Assembly: GCF_011058165.1 (NCBI RefSeq)
Contig: NZ_JAALEG010000002.1
Coordinates: forward strand, 112,648-176,647
DNA from: Rhodococcus aetherivorans
Lineage (GTDB): Bacteria > Actinomycetota > Actinomycetes > Mycobacteriales > Mycobacteriaceae
Length of the DNA: 64,000 bases
Reading direction: 5' to 3'
The notes beneath the pieces are model-generated. The model was not told the DNA's origin and did no database searches. It saw only the letters and a list, made by a program, of their open reading frames with translations. This document shows positions 9,365-19,249 of this stretch, piece by piece (positions within the stretch are counted from its first letter, which is position 1; the number at the start of each line of letters is the position of its first letter). A program made the translations under genes and the position numbers.

Positions 9365-10839
9365 TGGTCCTGGCCGTCCTTATGCCGTTCGATCTCTTGC
9401 TGCTGCCGTGCTGCAGACGCTGCCTCGGCCGCGGGGGTCCCGGGTCGGTTTCGCTGGACCCAGCCTTCAATATTGCGCTGTGGCGCACCCGACACCGCAA
9501 GCGCCCCCGGCGGAACGTTGCGGCGCAGGACCGTGCCGGCGCCGGTGTAAGCTCCGTCGCCGACCGTCACGGGGGCCACGAACATGGTGTCCGACCCGGT
9601 CCGGACGTGGGATCCGACGACCGTGCGCGACTTGTGCACGCCGTCGTAGTTGACGAACACGCTCGAGGCCCCGATGTTCGAGTACTCGCCGATGGTGGCG
9701 TCGCCGACGTAGGTCAGATGCGGCACCTTCGAGTGCGGCCCGATCTCGGCGTTCTTGGTCTCCACGAACGTGCCGATCTTGCCGGACTCGCCGAGGTCGG
9801 TGCCCGGCCGCAGGTAGGCGAACGGCCCGACGGTCGCGCCCTCGCCGATCACGGAGTCCGACCCGTGGGTGCGCACGACCGACGCCCCGGCGCCGATCCG
9901 CACGTTCGTCAGCGTGGTGTCCGGGCCGATCACCGCGTCCTCGTCGACCACGGTCCGGCCGTGCAGCTGCACCCCGGGGTGCAGGGTCACGTCCCGGGCG
10001 AGGACGACGTCGACGTCCACCCACGTGCTGGACGGGTCGATCACGGTCACACCCGCCCGCATCCAGTGCTCGAGGGTGCGCCGGTTCAACTGCGCGGCGA
10101 GCGCCGCGAGCTGCACCCGGTCGTTCGCGCCCGCGACCTTCATCGGGTCGGCGAGCTGGGCGGCGAACACCGGCAGGCCGTCCTCCCGGGCGATCGTGAC
10201 GACGTCCGTCAGGTACAGCTCGCCCTGCGCATTGTGGGCCCGCAGCCGGGTCAGCGCGCTGCGGAGGAACTTCGCGTCGAAGGCGTAGATGCCGGCGTTG
10301 ACCTCGTTGATGGCAGCCTGCTCGGCGTCGGTGTCGGTCTCCTCGACGATCTCGCGGATCTCGCCGTGGCCGTTCCGGACGATGCGGCCGTACCCGGTGG
10401 GATCGTCGGCGAGGAACGTCAGGACGGTCACCGCCGACTGCGCCGGTTCGGCGAGGTGCTCGGCTTCGAGAGCCTCGAGGGTGTGGCCGTCGAGCAGCGG
10501 GACATCGGCGTTGGTGACGACGACCACGCCGGAGAAGTCGCCGGGCAGCGCGTCGAGCCCGCACTGCACCGCGTGCCCGGTACCGAGCTGCCGGTCCTGG
10601 ACCGCGATCGACACCTTGCGGTCGAGCGTCTCGGCGATCTCGGCGGTCGCGGCGGAAACCCGCTCGCGCTCGTGCCCGACGACCACCACCAGGTGGCTCG
10701 GGTCCAGCTCTGCGGCCGCGTGCAGCGAATGGGCGAGCATCGTGCGACCCCCGAGTGTGTGCAGCACCTTCGGGGTCTTGGATCGCATTCGCGTACCCGC
10801 TCCGGCCGCCAGAACGACAACTGCGGTCTGCACTTGCAT
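9361..10839 (-). CDS. glmU: bifunctional UDP-GlcNAc pyrophosphorylase / glucosamine-1-phosphate acetyltransferase
   Basis: Makes UDP-GlcNAc for peptidoglycan and cell-envelope glycans. The 492-residue protein has an N-terminal nucleotidyltransferase ([11 protein letters not shown] at about 10-20, then PKVLHTLGG) and a C-terminal left-handed beta helix acetyltransferase (hexapeptide repeats, [33 protein letters not shown]). The ATG at 10839 is the natural start because it immediately precedes the [12 protein letters not shown] strand. It lies 71 bp after tRNA-Gln and overlaps prs by 4 nt. Confidence 0.97.
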   Translation of the reverse strand: MQVQTAVVVLAAGAGTRMRSKTPKVLHTLGGRTMLAHSLHAAAELDPSHLVVVVGHERERVSAATAEIAETLDRKVSIAVQDRQLGTGHAVQCGLDALPGDFSGVVVVTNADVPLLDGHTLEALEAEHLAEPAQSAVTVLTFLADDPTGYGRIVRNGHGEIREIVEETDTDAEQAAINEVNAGIYAFDAKFLRSALTRLRAHNAQGELYLTDVVTIAREDGLPVFAAQLADPMKVAGANDRVQLAALAAQLNRRTLEHWMRAGVTVIDPSSTWVDVDVVLARDVTLHPGVQLHGRTVVDEDAVIGPDTTLTNVRIGAGASVVRTHGSDSVIGEGATVGPFAYLRPGTDLGESGKIGTFVETKNAEIGPHSKVPHLTYVGDATIGEYSNIGASSVFVNYDGVHKSRTVVGSHVRTGSDTMFVAPVTVGDGAYTGAGTVLRRNVPPGALAVSGAPQRNIEGWVQRNRPGTPAAEAASAARQQQEIERHKDGQDQ

Positions 10840-10910
10840 GAAGCTCCCTCGACGTTCGACATGCGCAGGTTCGGCACCGGCAGGGGAGCTCGCCGGCCCC
10901 GACTGCCCCG

Positions 10911-10982
10911 CTCCGCCGCCAGGACTCGAACCTGAACTATCTGAACCAAAATCAGAGGTGCTGCCGATTACACCACGGCGGA
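10911..10982 (-). tRNA. tRNA-Gln (TTG anticodon)
   Basis: A 72-nt cloverleaf on the minus strand. The acceptor stem is TCCGCCG/CGGCGGA with discriminator G. The anticodon arm is TCTGA-TTTTGGT-TCAGA with anticodon TTG, and the T arm has loop TTCGAGT. No CCA is encoded. It sits directly upstream of glmU. Confidence 0.93.
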
Positions 10983-11168
10983 CTGCCGCATTCCCGGCGC
11001 CGACGCCCCGGTCATGCGTCTGTGATCCTCGCATGCCGCCACACCCGGAGTCGAACGCGGGGCCGGGCGCGTCGCCGCCACGGATAGGCTGATCGCAACC
11101 CGCCGCGCGTCGTCCTCGGTGTTTTCCGGTGGCACAGGGTCCGGCCGGGTGCCGGAAAGGATGTACAC

Positions 11169-11810
11169 GTGTCGAAACCGTCGCAGAACCACGCCGACCG
11201 CAGCCCCCGGGTCCGGATGACCGGGACCCAGCGCCGGGAGCAGCTCATCGAGATCGGGCGGGCGATCTTCGCCGAGCGCGGCTACGAGGCGGCGTCGATC
11301 GAGGAGATCGCCCAGCGGGCCCAGGTCTCCAAGCCCGTGGTCTACGAGCACTTCGGCGGCAAGGAAGGCCTGTACGCCGTGGTCGTGGACCGGGAGATGT
11401 CGACCCTGATGTCGATGATCAGCGCGAGCCTGACGCAGAACCGCTCGCGCATCCGGGTCGAGCGGGTGGCGCTCGCCCTGCTCACCTACGTCGAGGAACG
11501 CACCGACGGCTTCCGCATCCTCGTGCGGGACTCCCCGGTCGCCGCGGAGGAGGGCACGTACTCGTCCCTGCTGAACGAGGCGGTGCGGCAGGTGGCGCAC
11601 ATCCTTGCCGGCGACTTCTCCCGCCGGGGCTTCGACCCGGACCTGGCCCCGCTGTATGCGCAGGCGCTGGTGGGCATGGTCGCGACGGCCGCCACGTGGT
11701 GGCTGGACGAGCGCAGCCCGTCGAAGGAGGTCGTGGCCGCCCACCTGGTGAACCTGTGCTGGAACGGCCTCACCCATCTGGAGGCGAATCCGCAGCTCGG
11801 GACCGACTGA
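11169..11810 (+). CDS. TetR-family transcriptional regulator
   Basis: A 213-residue TetR repressor. The N-terminal HTH occupies about residues 15-62 ([32 protein letters not shown]). The C-terminal ligand domain ends in [20 protein letters not shown]. The GTG at 11169 is preceded by GAAAGGA, and a TAGGCT -10-like hexamer lies at 11085-11090. A second TetR gene follows 160 bp downstream. The ligand is unknown. Confidence 0.85.
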   Translation: MSKPSQNHADRSPRVRMTGTQRREQLIEIGRAIFAERGYEAASIEEIAQRAQVSKPVVYEHFGGKEGLYAVVVDREMSTLMSMISASLTQNRSRIRVERVALALLTYVEERTDGFRILVRDSPVAAEEGTYSSLLNEAVRQVAHILAGDFSRRGFDPDLAPLYAQALVGMVATAATWWLDERSPSKEVVAAHLVNLCWNGLTHLEANPQLGTD

Positions 11811-11970
11811 CCGGGCGATGCGAACTCCCGATCGCGCCCCTACCAGGTGGTATCGTTGCCCAGCCGACTCGACGAGTAATTGCGAGGTGATCGTGGTACC
11901 CAGCGGAGCGGCGATCGGCGCCGATCGTCCGGGTCGCCGGGCGGCGCCGAGCCCGCATCGAGGGGGATGA

Positions 11971-12606
11971 ATGGCCCGGCAGGTTCGCGCCGAGGTGACG
12001 CGCGACTCCGTGTTGCGCGGCGCCGCGGAAGTGTTCATGAATCTCGGCTACGCCAACGCCAGCCTCAACGAGATCATCCAGCAGTCCGGTGTCACCAAGG
12101 GTGCGCTGTACTTCCACTTCGCCTCCAAGGAGGAGCTGGCCCGCGCGGTCATCGACGAGGGCTTCGCCCGGCTGGGTTCGGCCGGGCTGAGCGCGATCAG
12201 CGACCGGACCCCCGCCCTCGAGACCATGATCGAACTGTCGGTCCTCACGGTCGACGTGTCCCGCGCCGACCCGATCGTGCGCGCCATGTTCCGGCTGGTG
12301 ATCGAGATCGGCGACTACCGCGGGTCCGGGGAAGGGGTCTTCGCGATCTGGCTCTCGACGGTGCAGGATCTCGCCAAGCGGGCCCTCGCGGAGGGCGACC
12401 TGAGCGAGGAGCTCGAACCGGACGCGGTGGGCCTGCTCGTGCTGCAGGCCCTGACCGGGGCTCGCGCGGTCGCGGCGGCACTGAATCGTCGGGACGAGCT
12501 CGTCGAGCACCTCGAGAACATGTGGCGCCTGCTGGTGCCCGCGCTCGTGCCCGCCGACAAGGTCGAGTACTTCCGGCAGTTCGTCTCGCGCCGGCTGCGG
12601 GTGTAG
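11971..12606 (+). CDS. TetR-family regulator of gamma-butyrolactone-receptor (ArpA/ScbR) type
   Basis: A 211-residue protein whose HTH (LNEIIQQSGVTKGALYFHFASKEELARAVI, about residues 31-60) is close to the ScbR/ArpA group rather than generic TetR. In that group the C-terminal domain binds butyrolactone-like signals. The ATG at 11971 follows AGGGGG. The 160-bp upstream gap holds a small inverted repeat, TACCA-GG-TGGTA at 11841-11852, a possible operator. No AfsA-like synthase is in the window, so the signal, if any, is unknown. Confidence 0.78.
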   Translation: MARQVRAEVTRDSVLRGAAEVFMNLGYANASLNEIIQQSGVTKGALYFHFASKEELARAVIDEGFARLGSAGLSAISDRTPALETMIELSVLTVDVSRADPIVRAMFRLVIEIGDYRGSGEGVFAIWLSTVQDLAKRALAEGDLSEELEPDAVGLLVLQALTGARAVAAALNRRDELVEHLENMWRLLVPALVPADKVEYFRQFVSRRLRV

Positions 12607-12650
12607 CCGGGCGATTGCGTTCGGTGCCTCCGCCTGACACGATCGCCGCC

Positions 12651-12983
12651 GTGACCCTGGGACCGTTCGACGCGGACGCGGCCGGTGCGGCACTTGCCCG
12701 CACCCTGGACGAGCTCGGCGCCGCCGCCGCCGTGACCATCACCCCGGTGCCGGCGATGCTCACCACCGCCCAGGCGGCGGACGTGCTCGGCGTCGGTCGC
12801 CGGCATGTGGGCCGCCTCGTCGACGACGGCACCCTGCCGTCCCGGTTTCGCGGCCTGCACCGCCGCATCCGCCGCGCCGACGTCCTCGCCTACGCCGAGC
12901 GGCGCGCCGAGACCCGGACCCGGGCCCTGGACACCGTCGCCGACCTGAGCCGCCGCGACGGCCTCTACGACGACGACTTCTAG
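12651..12983 (+). CDS. excisionase-type HTH antitoxin of a PIN toxin-antitoxin pair
   Basis: A 110-residue protein with a MerR/Xis-like winged helix (MLTTAQAADVLGVGRRHVGRLVDDG, about residues 39-63) and the family's tail RRIRRADVLAYAERR followed by an acidic end (DLSRRDGLYDDDF). This architecture is typical of antitoxins encoded just before PIN-domain toxins, which they neutralise while repressing the operon. The GTG at 12651 is chosen; an in-frame GTG at 12624 is also possible. The toxin starts 11 bp after the stop. Confidence 0.75.
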   Translation: MTLGPFDADAAGAALARTLDELGAAAAVTITPVPAMLTTAQAADVLGVGRRHVGRLVDDGTLPSRFRGLHRRIRRADVLAYAERRAETRTRALDTVADLSRRDGLYDDDF

Positions 12984-12994
12984 GGGGAACGGTC

Positions 12995-13570
12995 GTGCCG
13001 ATCCGAGCGGTACTCGACGCGCCGGCGCTGACGCCGCCACGCGTGCGCGACGTGCTGCTCGCCCTGGCCGAAGACACGCTGTTCCAGCCCTATTGGAGCG
13101 ACGGCATCGTCGCCGAGGTGGAGCGGCGGCTGCCGTCGCACATGTCGCGCCCGGCGCGGGACTTCCTGTTCGCCGAACTCGAAACCGCCTTCCCCGAGGC
13201 CCGGGTGACCTGGCCGGCCACGGTGCTGCGGGAGGTGCCGTACATCAGCGATCCCCGCGACGCGCACCTGACCGCGGTGGCGCTGTTCGCGCAGGCCGAC
13301 GTCGTCGTCACCACCGACGCCGGTCTCGCTCGCTCGCTCGAGCGGTCCGGGGTCGAGCCGCAGACGCCGGACGCGTTCGTCGCGTACGTGCTCGACGCCG
13401 AACCGCAGCGTTGCCGGCGCGTGCTGCTGCGGATGGCGCGACGGCGGTGGCTCGGGCCCGGCGAGGAGACCCCCGACGCCGCCCTGCAGACCCGGCTGGC
13501 CGCGTGGGCCCGTCGCGATCTCGGCGACAACAGCGCCGATCTGCTGGCCGCGGACCCGGTCCGACCGTGA
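12995..13570 (+). CDS. PIN-domain ribonuclease toxin
   Basis: A 191-residue PIN domain protein, probably an Mg-dependent RNase. The expected sequence pattern is present: [21 protein letters not shown] at the N terminus (Asp 8), [14 protein letters not shown], and the C-terminal acidic cluster [14 protein letters not shown] ... DVVVTTD. The usual DANVL of the first motif is DAPAL here. It forms an operon with the HTH protein ahead and ends 88 bp before mfd. Confidence 0.72.
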   Translation: MPIRAVLDAPALTPPRVRDVLLALAEDTLFQPYWSDGIVAEVERRLPSHMSRPARDFLFAELETAFPEARVTWPATVLREVPYISDPRDAHLTAVALFAQADVVVTTDAGLARSLERSGVEPQTPDAFVAYVLDAEPQRCRRVLLRMARRRWLGPGEETPDAALQTRLAAWARRDLGDNSADLLAADPVRP

Positions 13571-13658
13571 CCGGACGCCCCCGGTGGTCCTGGCAGCCCG
13601 AACCGGACACCGCATAGACTCGGACGGTCCTCTTCTCGAACCCAGGAGCGCCCTTCCC

Positions 13659-16600
13659 GTGTCCGACGTGTCCGTCACCCCCCTGTCCGGATTGGCGCGG
13701 ATCGCGCTGGCCGACGCTCAGCTCGAACGTGTGGCCGCCCTCGCCGGGACCGCCGAACAGGCCCTGGTGGCCCCGCCGTCGGCCCGGCCGTTCGTCGCCG
13801 CCGCGCTCGCGGCGAAGACGCCGCTGCTCGTGGTGACCGCGACCGGCCGCGAGGCGGACGACCTGACGGCCGAACTGCACGAGATGCTCGGCGACGTCGT
13901 CGCGCAGTTCCCGTCGTGGGAGACGCTGCCGCACGAGCGGCTCTCGCCCAGCGCCGACACCGTCGGCCGCCGATTGCAGGTGCTGCGCCGGCTCGCCCAC
14001 CCCGAGGACCGCGACTACGGCCCCGAGCTGCGGGTGATCGTCGCGACCGTGCGGTCGCTGGTGCAGCCGATGGCCCCGCGTCTGGGCGACATCGAGCCCG
14101 TCACCCTGCGGGTCGGCGCGGAGCACGACTTCGACGAGCTGATCGAGCGGCTCGTCGAGCTGGCCTACACCCGCGCCGACATGGTCGGCAAGCGCGGCGA
14201 GTTCGCGGTGCGCGGCGGCATCCTCGACGTCTTCCCGCCGACCGCGGACCATCCGGTGCGGGTCGAGTTCTGGGGCGACGAGGTCACCGAGCTGCGCCCG
14301 TTCTCCGTCGCCGACCAGCGGTCCATCCCAGAACTCGAGGTGGGCACCCTCATCGCCCCGCCCTGCCGGGAGCTGCTGCTCACCGAGCAGGTCAAGGAGC
14401 GCGCGGCCCGGCTGGCGCAGGACAACCCGGCCGATGCGGCGCTGGTGGAGATGCTCGACAAGATGGCCTCCGGCATTCCGGTCGAGGGCATGGAGGCGCT
14501 GCTGCCGGTGCTGCAGACGGGCGAGCTGCAGCTGTTGACCGACGTCGTGCCGGCCGGCACGCACGTGCTGCTGTGCGATCCGGAGAAGGTGCGCACCCGC
14601 GCGGCGGATCTGATGCGCACCGGTCAGGAGTTTCTCGAGGCGTCGTGGACCGCGGCCTCGCTCGGTGGTGCCGCGCCGCTGGACACCGCCAACATGAAGG
14701 GCGTGGACCTGGCCGCGTCGGCGTACCGGCCGCTGACCCAGGTGCGGCAGACGGCGGAGGCGGCGGGCCGGCCGTGGTGGACGCTGAGCCCGCTGGCGTC
14801 GGGCGCCGACACCGAGGTCGTGCTCGACGTGCAGCCGGCGCCGGAGGTGCGCGGCTCGGACGAGCTGCTGACGATGCTCTTCGCGAACCTGCGCGCGCAC
14901 GTCACCACCGGCGGGCGGGCCGCGATCGTCGTCGCGGGCGCCGGCACCGGGCAGCGGGTGCTCGAGCGCCTGCAGGAGAACGACGTGCCCGCCGCGCGTC
15001 TCGATCCGGGCGCCGAGCCGGTGCGCGGCACGGTCGGGGTGCTGTGCGGCGCGCTGCACGACGGCGTGGTCCTGCCGGGCGACGGCGCGGACGTGCCCGG
15101 CCTGGTGCTCGTCACCGAGTCCGACCTCACGGGCAACCGGGTGACCGCCGCCGAGGGGCGCCGCACGCCGGTCAAGCGTCGCAACCAGGTCGACCCGCTG
15201 GCGCTCACCGCCGGGGACATGGTGGTCCACGACCAGCACGGCATCGGCCGTTTCGTCGAGATGGTGGAACGGACCGTGGGCGGTGCCCGCCGCGAGTACC
15301 TGGTCATCGAGTACGCCCCGAGCAAACGCGGGCAGCCGGGTGACCGGCTGTTCGTGCCGATGGAGTCCCTCGATCAGCTCTCCCGCTACGTCGGCGGCGA
15401 GATGCCCGCCCTGAGCAAGCTCGGCGGCTCCGACTGGGCCAACACGAAACGCAAGGCGCGCAAGGCTGTTCGTGAGATCGCCGGGGAGCTGGTGCAGCTG
15501 TACGCGGCGCGCCAGGCCGCGCCCGGGCACGCGTTCGCCCCGGACACCCCGTGGCAGAAGGAGATGGAGGACGCGTTCGCGTTCACCGAGACCCAGGATC
15601 AGCTCACCGTCATCTCCGAGGTCAAGGCCGACATGGAGAAGGCGGTCCCGATGGACCGCGTCGTCATCGGCGACGTCGGCTACGGCAAGACCGAGATCGC
15701 GGTGCGCGCCGCGTTCAAGGCCGTGCAGGACGGCAAGCAGGTCGCGGTGCTGGTGCCCACCACGCTGCTGGCGCAACAGCACCTGCAGACCTTCACGGAG
15801 CGGATGGCGTCGTTCCCCGTCACCGTCAAGGGCCTGAGCCGCTTCACCGATCCCGCCGAGTCGAAGGAGACGATCGCTGCCCTCGCCGACGGCGCGGTCG
15901 ACATCGTCGTCGGCACCCACCGGCTGCTGCAGACCGGCGTGCGCTGGAAGGACCTCGGCCTCGTGATCGTGGACGAGGAGCAGCGATTCGGCGTCGAGCA
16001 CAAGGAGCACATCAAGGCGCTGCGCACGCACGTCGACGTGCTGACCATGTCCGCGACGCCGATTCCGCGCACCCTGGAGATGAGCATGGCCGGCATCCGC
16101 GAGATGTCGACAATCCTCACCCCGCCCGAGGAGCGGCACCCGGTGCTCACCTACGTGGGCGCCTACGCAGACAAGCAGGTCGCCGCCGCCATCCGTCGCG
16201 AGCTGCTGCGCGACGGGCAGGTGTTCTACGTGCACAACCGGGTCAGCTCGATCGACAAGGCCGCCAAGCGGATTCGTGACCTCGTCCCCGAGGCGCGGGT
16301 GGCGGTCGCGCACGGGCAGATGAACGAGGACACCCTCGAGAAGACCGTGCAGGGCTTCTGGGAACGTCAGTACGACGTCCTGGTGTGCACCACCATCGTC
16401 GAAACGGGCCTGGACATCTCCAACGCCAACACCCTCATCGTCGAACGCGCCGATTCGCTCGGCCTGTCGCAGCTGCATCAGCTGCGCGGGCGCGTCGGCC
16501 GGTCCCGCGAGCGGGGTTACGCGTACTTCCTGTATCCGCCGGAGAAGCCGCTGACCGAGACGGCGTACGACCGGCTCGCCACGATCTCCCAGAACTCCGA

Positions 16601-17291
16601 CCTCGGTGCGGGCATGGCCGTGGCCATGAAGGACCTCGAGATCCGCGGCGCGGGAAACGTGCTGGGCGCGGAGCAGTCCGGTCACGTCGCCGGCGTCGGG
16701 TTCGATCTGTACGTGCGGCTCGTCGGCGAGGCGGTGGAGGCCTTCCGGGCCGCCGCGGACGGCCGGCCCGTCGCCACGGAGGAGGCCGCCAAGGAGGTGC
16801 GCGTGGACCTGCCGGTCGACGCCCACATCCCGCCGGACTACGTGACCTCCGACCGGCTGCGGCTCGAGGCCTACCGCAAGCTCGCCGCGGCGCACGACGA
16901 CGACGCGATCGCCGCGGTGGTCGAGGAACTCGTCGACCGCTACGGCCCGCTGCCCGAGGAGGTCGGCCGGCTGGTGTCGGTGGCCAAGCTGCGCCTGCTG
17001 TGCCGCGAGTACGCCCTCGAGGAGGTCGCGGTCTCCGGTACCCAGCTGAAGATCTCGCCGATGCATCTGCCGGATTCGAAGCAGATGCGGCTCAAGCGGC
17101 TCTACCCGGCGGCGCAGTACCGGGCCACGAGCGGCCTGGTGCAGCTGCCGTTGCCGCGGACCGGTGGGGTGGGCTCCGATCGGGTGCGCGACGTCGAGTT
17201 GCTGCAGTACATCGCGGACTTCCTGCTCGCCCTCGACGGTAAGGCGCAGGGTTCGGTGGACGTGCGCGTGCCGGCCGTCGCGAGCGTGTGA
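13659..17291 (+). CDS. mfd: transcription-repair coupling factor
   Basis: A superfamily 2 DNA translocase of about 1210 residues that removes RNA polymerase stalled at lesions and recruits UvrA. The N-terminal UvrB-like domains lead to the RNA-polymerase-interacting domain ([15 protein letters not shown]), then the helicase core with Walker [13 protein letters not shown] box ([15 protein letters not shown]) and SATPIPRTL. The C-terminal TRCF domain is present. The GTG at 13659 is chosen because AGGAG lies 10 nt upstream; a TAGACT hexamer at 13615-13620 could be its -10. mazG follows after 22 bp. Confidence 0.97.
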   Translation: MSDVSVTPLSGLARIALADAQLERVAALAGTAEQALVAPPSARPFVAAALAAKTPLLVVTATGREADDLTAELHEMLGDVVAQFPSWETLPHERLSPSADTVGRRLQVLRRLAHPEDRDYGPELRVIVATVRSLVQPMAPRLGDIEPVTLRVGAEHDFDELIERLVELAYTRADMVGKRGEFAVRGGILDVFPPTADHPVRVEFWGDEVTELRPFSVADQRSIPELEVGTLIAPPCRELLLTEQVKERAARLAQDNPADAALVEMLDKMASGIPVEGMEALLPVLQTGELQLLTDVVPAGTHVLLCDPEKVRTRAADLMRTGQEFLEASWTAASLGGAAPLDTANMKGVDLAASAYRPLTQVRQTAEAAGRPWWTLSPLASGADTEVVLDVQPAPEVRGSDELLTMLFANLRAHVTTGGRAAIVVAGAGTGQRVLERLQENDVPAARLDPGAEPVRGTVGVLCGALHDGVVLPGDGADVPGLVLVTESDLTGNRVTAAEGRRTPVKRRNQVDPLALTAGDMVVHDQHGIGRFVEMVERTVGGARREYLVIEYAPSKRGQPGDRLFVPMESLDQLSRYVGGEMPALSKLGGSDWANTKRKARKAVREIAGELVQLYAARQAAPGHAFAPDTPWQKEMEDAFAFTETQDQLTVISEVKADMEKAVPMDRVVIGDVGYGKTEIAVRAAFKAVQDGKQVAVLVPTTLLAQQHLQTFTERMASFPVTVKGLSRFTDPAESKETIAALADGAVDIVVGTHRLLQTGVRWKDLGLVIVDEEQRFGVEHKEHIKALRTHVDVLTMSATPIPRTLEMSMAGIREMSTILTPPEERHPVLTYVGAYADKQVAAAIRRELLRDGQVFYVHNRVSSIDKAAKRIRDLVPEARVAVAHGQMNEDTLEKTVQGFWERQYDVLVCTTIVETGLDISNANTLIVERADSLGLSQLHQLRGRVGRSRERGYAYFLYPPEKPLTETAYDRLATISQNSDLGAGMAVAMKDLEIRGAGNVLGAEQSGHVAGVGFDLYVRLVGEAVEAFRAAADGRPVATEEAAKEVRVDLPVDAHIPPDYVTSDRLRLEAYRKLAAAHDDDAIAAVVEELVDRYGPLPEEVGRLVSVAKLRLLCREYALEEVAVSGTQLKISPMHLPDSKQMRLKRLYPAAQYRATSGLVQLPLPRTGGVGSDRVRDVELLQYIADFLLALDGKAQGSVDVRVPAVASV

Positions 17292-17313
17292 CCGGGATTG
17301 TGAGGCGACTACA

Positions 17314-18201
17314 GTGACCGTGATTCTGCTCGATCCGTACCGGCCCGGATCGATTCCGATCGAGGCGGTTCCCCTGCTGGGCGGACGGCTGTCGTGCACC
17401 GACGACGTGCCCGGCTCGGTGCGCGAAATGCTTTGTGCCGAAGTGGGTTCCGCCAACGAAATACTGATCGCCGTCGATGCCGACCACGAGGCGGTGCAGG
17501 AACGGCTGCGGCGTGGTGAACGCCTGATCGCGGCTCCGCCGGTGCCGGGAGAGCGCCTCTTGCGTGCCGTCGACGTGATGGACCGGCTGTGGGGGTTCGG
17601 CGGCTGGGAGGTCACCCAGACGCACGATTCGTTGCGCCGCTACCTGCTCGAGGAGACCTACGAACTGCTCGACGCGATCGAGGAAGGTGACCCGCACGGC
17701 CTGCGCGAGGAACTCGGAGACCTGTTGCTCCAGGTGCTGTTCCACTCGCAGATTGCCCAGGAGTCCGGCACCAACCCGTTCACCGTCGACGATGTCGCCG
17801 ACACGCTCGTCACCAAGCTCGCGTTGCGCAGCCCGCACCTGACCAACGGTCACACCGGCCCGATCGACGTGGCCGAGCAGGAGGCGGCGTGGGAGGCCGC
17901 CAAGGCGGTGGAGAAGGCGCGATCCTCCTGCCTGGACGGCATCGCGATGGCACAGCCGGCCCTCGCGCTCACCGAGAAGGTGATCGCCCGCGCCACGAAG
18001 GCCGGACTACCTGCGCACCTGATTCCCGGGGAGATGTGCGCGGTGCGGATCGACGGCACCAGCGGTGCGGAGGACGCGCTGCGTTCGGTGACCCTCGGAT
18101 TCTCCGACGCGGTCCGTGCGGCCGAGTCCGCCGCACGGACCGCGGGGATACCGGACGGTGAGTTGGATGCAGAGGCGTGGATTCGGTACTGGCCTCGCTG
18201 A
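17314..18201 (+). CDS. mazG: nucleoside triphosphate pyrophosphohydrolase MazG
   Basis: Hydrolyses noncanonical or excess NTPs to NMP and PPi. The 295-residue protein has an N-terminal extension and the MazG core: a helix carrying LLEETYELLDAIEEGD and the second Mg-binding helix LREELGDLLLQVLFHSQIA, about residues 109-150. The GTG at 17314 (VTVILLDPY) starts just after mfd, as in mycobacteria, so it is probably co-transcribed with mfd. It ends 43 bp before the convergent glycosyltransferase. Confidence 0.93.
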   Translation: MTVILLDPYRPGSIPIEAVPLLGGRLSCTDDVPGSVREMLCAEVGSANEILIAVDADHEAVQERLRRGERLIAAPPVPGERLLRAVDVMDRLWGFGGWEVTQTHDSLRRYLLEETYELLDAIEEGDPHGLREELGDLLLQVLFHSQIAQESGTNPFTVDDVADTLVTKLALRSPHLTNGHTGPIDVAEQEAAWEAAKAVEKARSSCLDGIAMAQPALALTEKVIARATKAGLPAHLIPGEMCAVRIDGTSGAEDALRSVTLGFSDAVRAAESAARTAGIPDGELDAEAWIRYWPR

Positions 18202-18244
18202 GGGCGTGATCGGACGGTGCGGTCGGGCCCGGGCAGGCGCTCGC

Positions 18245-19117
18245 TCACCGTGCGATGCGCGCAAGCGTGTGAACGCGACGGGTCAGCACGATCCGGTGAT
18301 GCCGCACATACATTCGCCCGATCTCGCGCCGGGCTCTGCGGCGTTGGTGGTCATCCAGTTCGCACCGATCCAGCCATCGCATCGTCTCCAGGCACTGCAA
18401 CGCGGTCGCGAAGTGAACCTGCCAGACCGGGACGTCCAATCTGCGCGCTAAAGCATAGGGCGACAGGGACGTCCAGTTCCGTCGTGCGAGCACCTCGGGC
18501 ACGTGCCCCCACGGGCCCGCAAGCGCGAGCTTGGCCGCGAACACCTCGTCCTCGTGCAGCATGTTGCGCCGTTCGATGCCCAGGACCTTCTCGCGCCGGA
18601 TCATGCCGTACAGCGGATCTACCAGCGGGTATCCGACATCGAGTAGTCGCAGCATCTCGGTGAAGCGCGTGATCGGGTCGTCCGAGCCGAGCGCGGTGCC
18701 GTCGTACGCAGAGGTCAGGTCCGCACCGTACGGTCTGGTATAGGCCATCCCGCTGGTCACGAGGATCAGCCGGTCGTCAGCGGCGAAGACGTCGAGCCCA
18801 CGCGACACGCAGTACGGCTCGAGCCAGTCGTCGTCACCGATCCAGCGGAAGAATGTGCCGGTAGCCAACCGGAGAGCGGTGACGAAGTTGTCGAGCAGTC
18901 CGACGTTCACGGGATTGCGGTGATATACGATCCGACGGTCCTGGGCGGCGAGATCACGGCAGACGTCCTCGGTGCCGTCGGTGGAGTCGTTGTCGCAGAT
19001 CACCAGTTCCAGGTTCTCGTGGTCCTGGGCGAGTACCGACTCGACCACCCGCTCGATCCGCTCGGCTCCGTTGCGGACCGGCAATCCGACCGATACCAGG
19101 GAGTCGGTGGAGTGCAT
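18245..19117 (-). CDS. GT2-family glycosyltransferase
   Basis: A 290-residue GT-A fold glycosyltransferase. The N terminus is MHSTDSLVSVGLPVRNGAERIERVV; the nucleotide-binding CDNDSTDGT (about 41-49) and the metal-binding IGDDDW (93-98) follow. It lacks membrane segments, so it should work at the inner face of the membrane. The ATG at 19117 is chosen because GGGAG precedes it by 7 nt. It is the last gene of the minus-strand glycan locus and the only obvious glycosyltransferase in it. Donor and acceptor are unknown. Confidence 0.85.
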   Translation of the reverse strand: MHSTDSLVSVGLPVRNGAERIERVVESVLAQDHENLELVICDNDSTDGTEDVCRDLAAQDRRIVYHRNPVNVGLLDNFVTALRLATGTFFRWIGDDDWLEPYCVSRGLDVFAADDRLILVTSGMAYTRPYGADLTSAYDGTALGSDDPITRFTEMLRLLDVGYPLVDPLYGMIRREKVLGIERRNMLHEDEVFAAKLALAGPWGHVPEVLARRNWTSLSPYALARRLDVPVWQVHFATALQCLETMRWLDRCELDDHQRRRARREIGRMYVRHHRIVLTRRVHTLARIAR

Positions 19118-19249
19118 CGGTTCACTCCCTTGCATGTCGGTGGTGCGACCGACCGGCGACATCGACCGGACGACCGCTCCAAGTCGTCTTCCGCATCGAA
19201 TGGGCGGGGCGATCCTGCCGGCACTCAACGGTGCGTGTCCCGTTCCGCC

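Noticed and set aside
11038..11075. A second tRNA remnant beside tRNA-Gln (T-loop-like sequence, CGGAGTCGAACGCGGG)
   Set aside because: The supposed T stem does not pair and no acceptor or anticodon stem is present.
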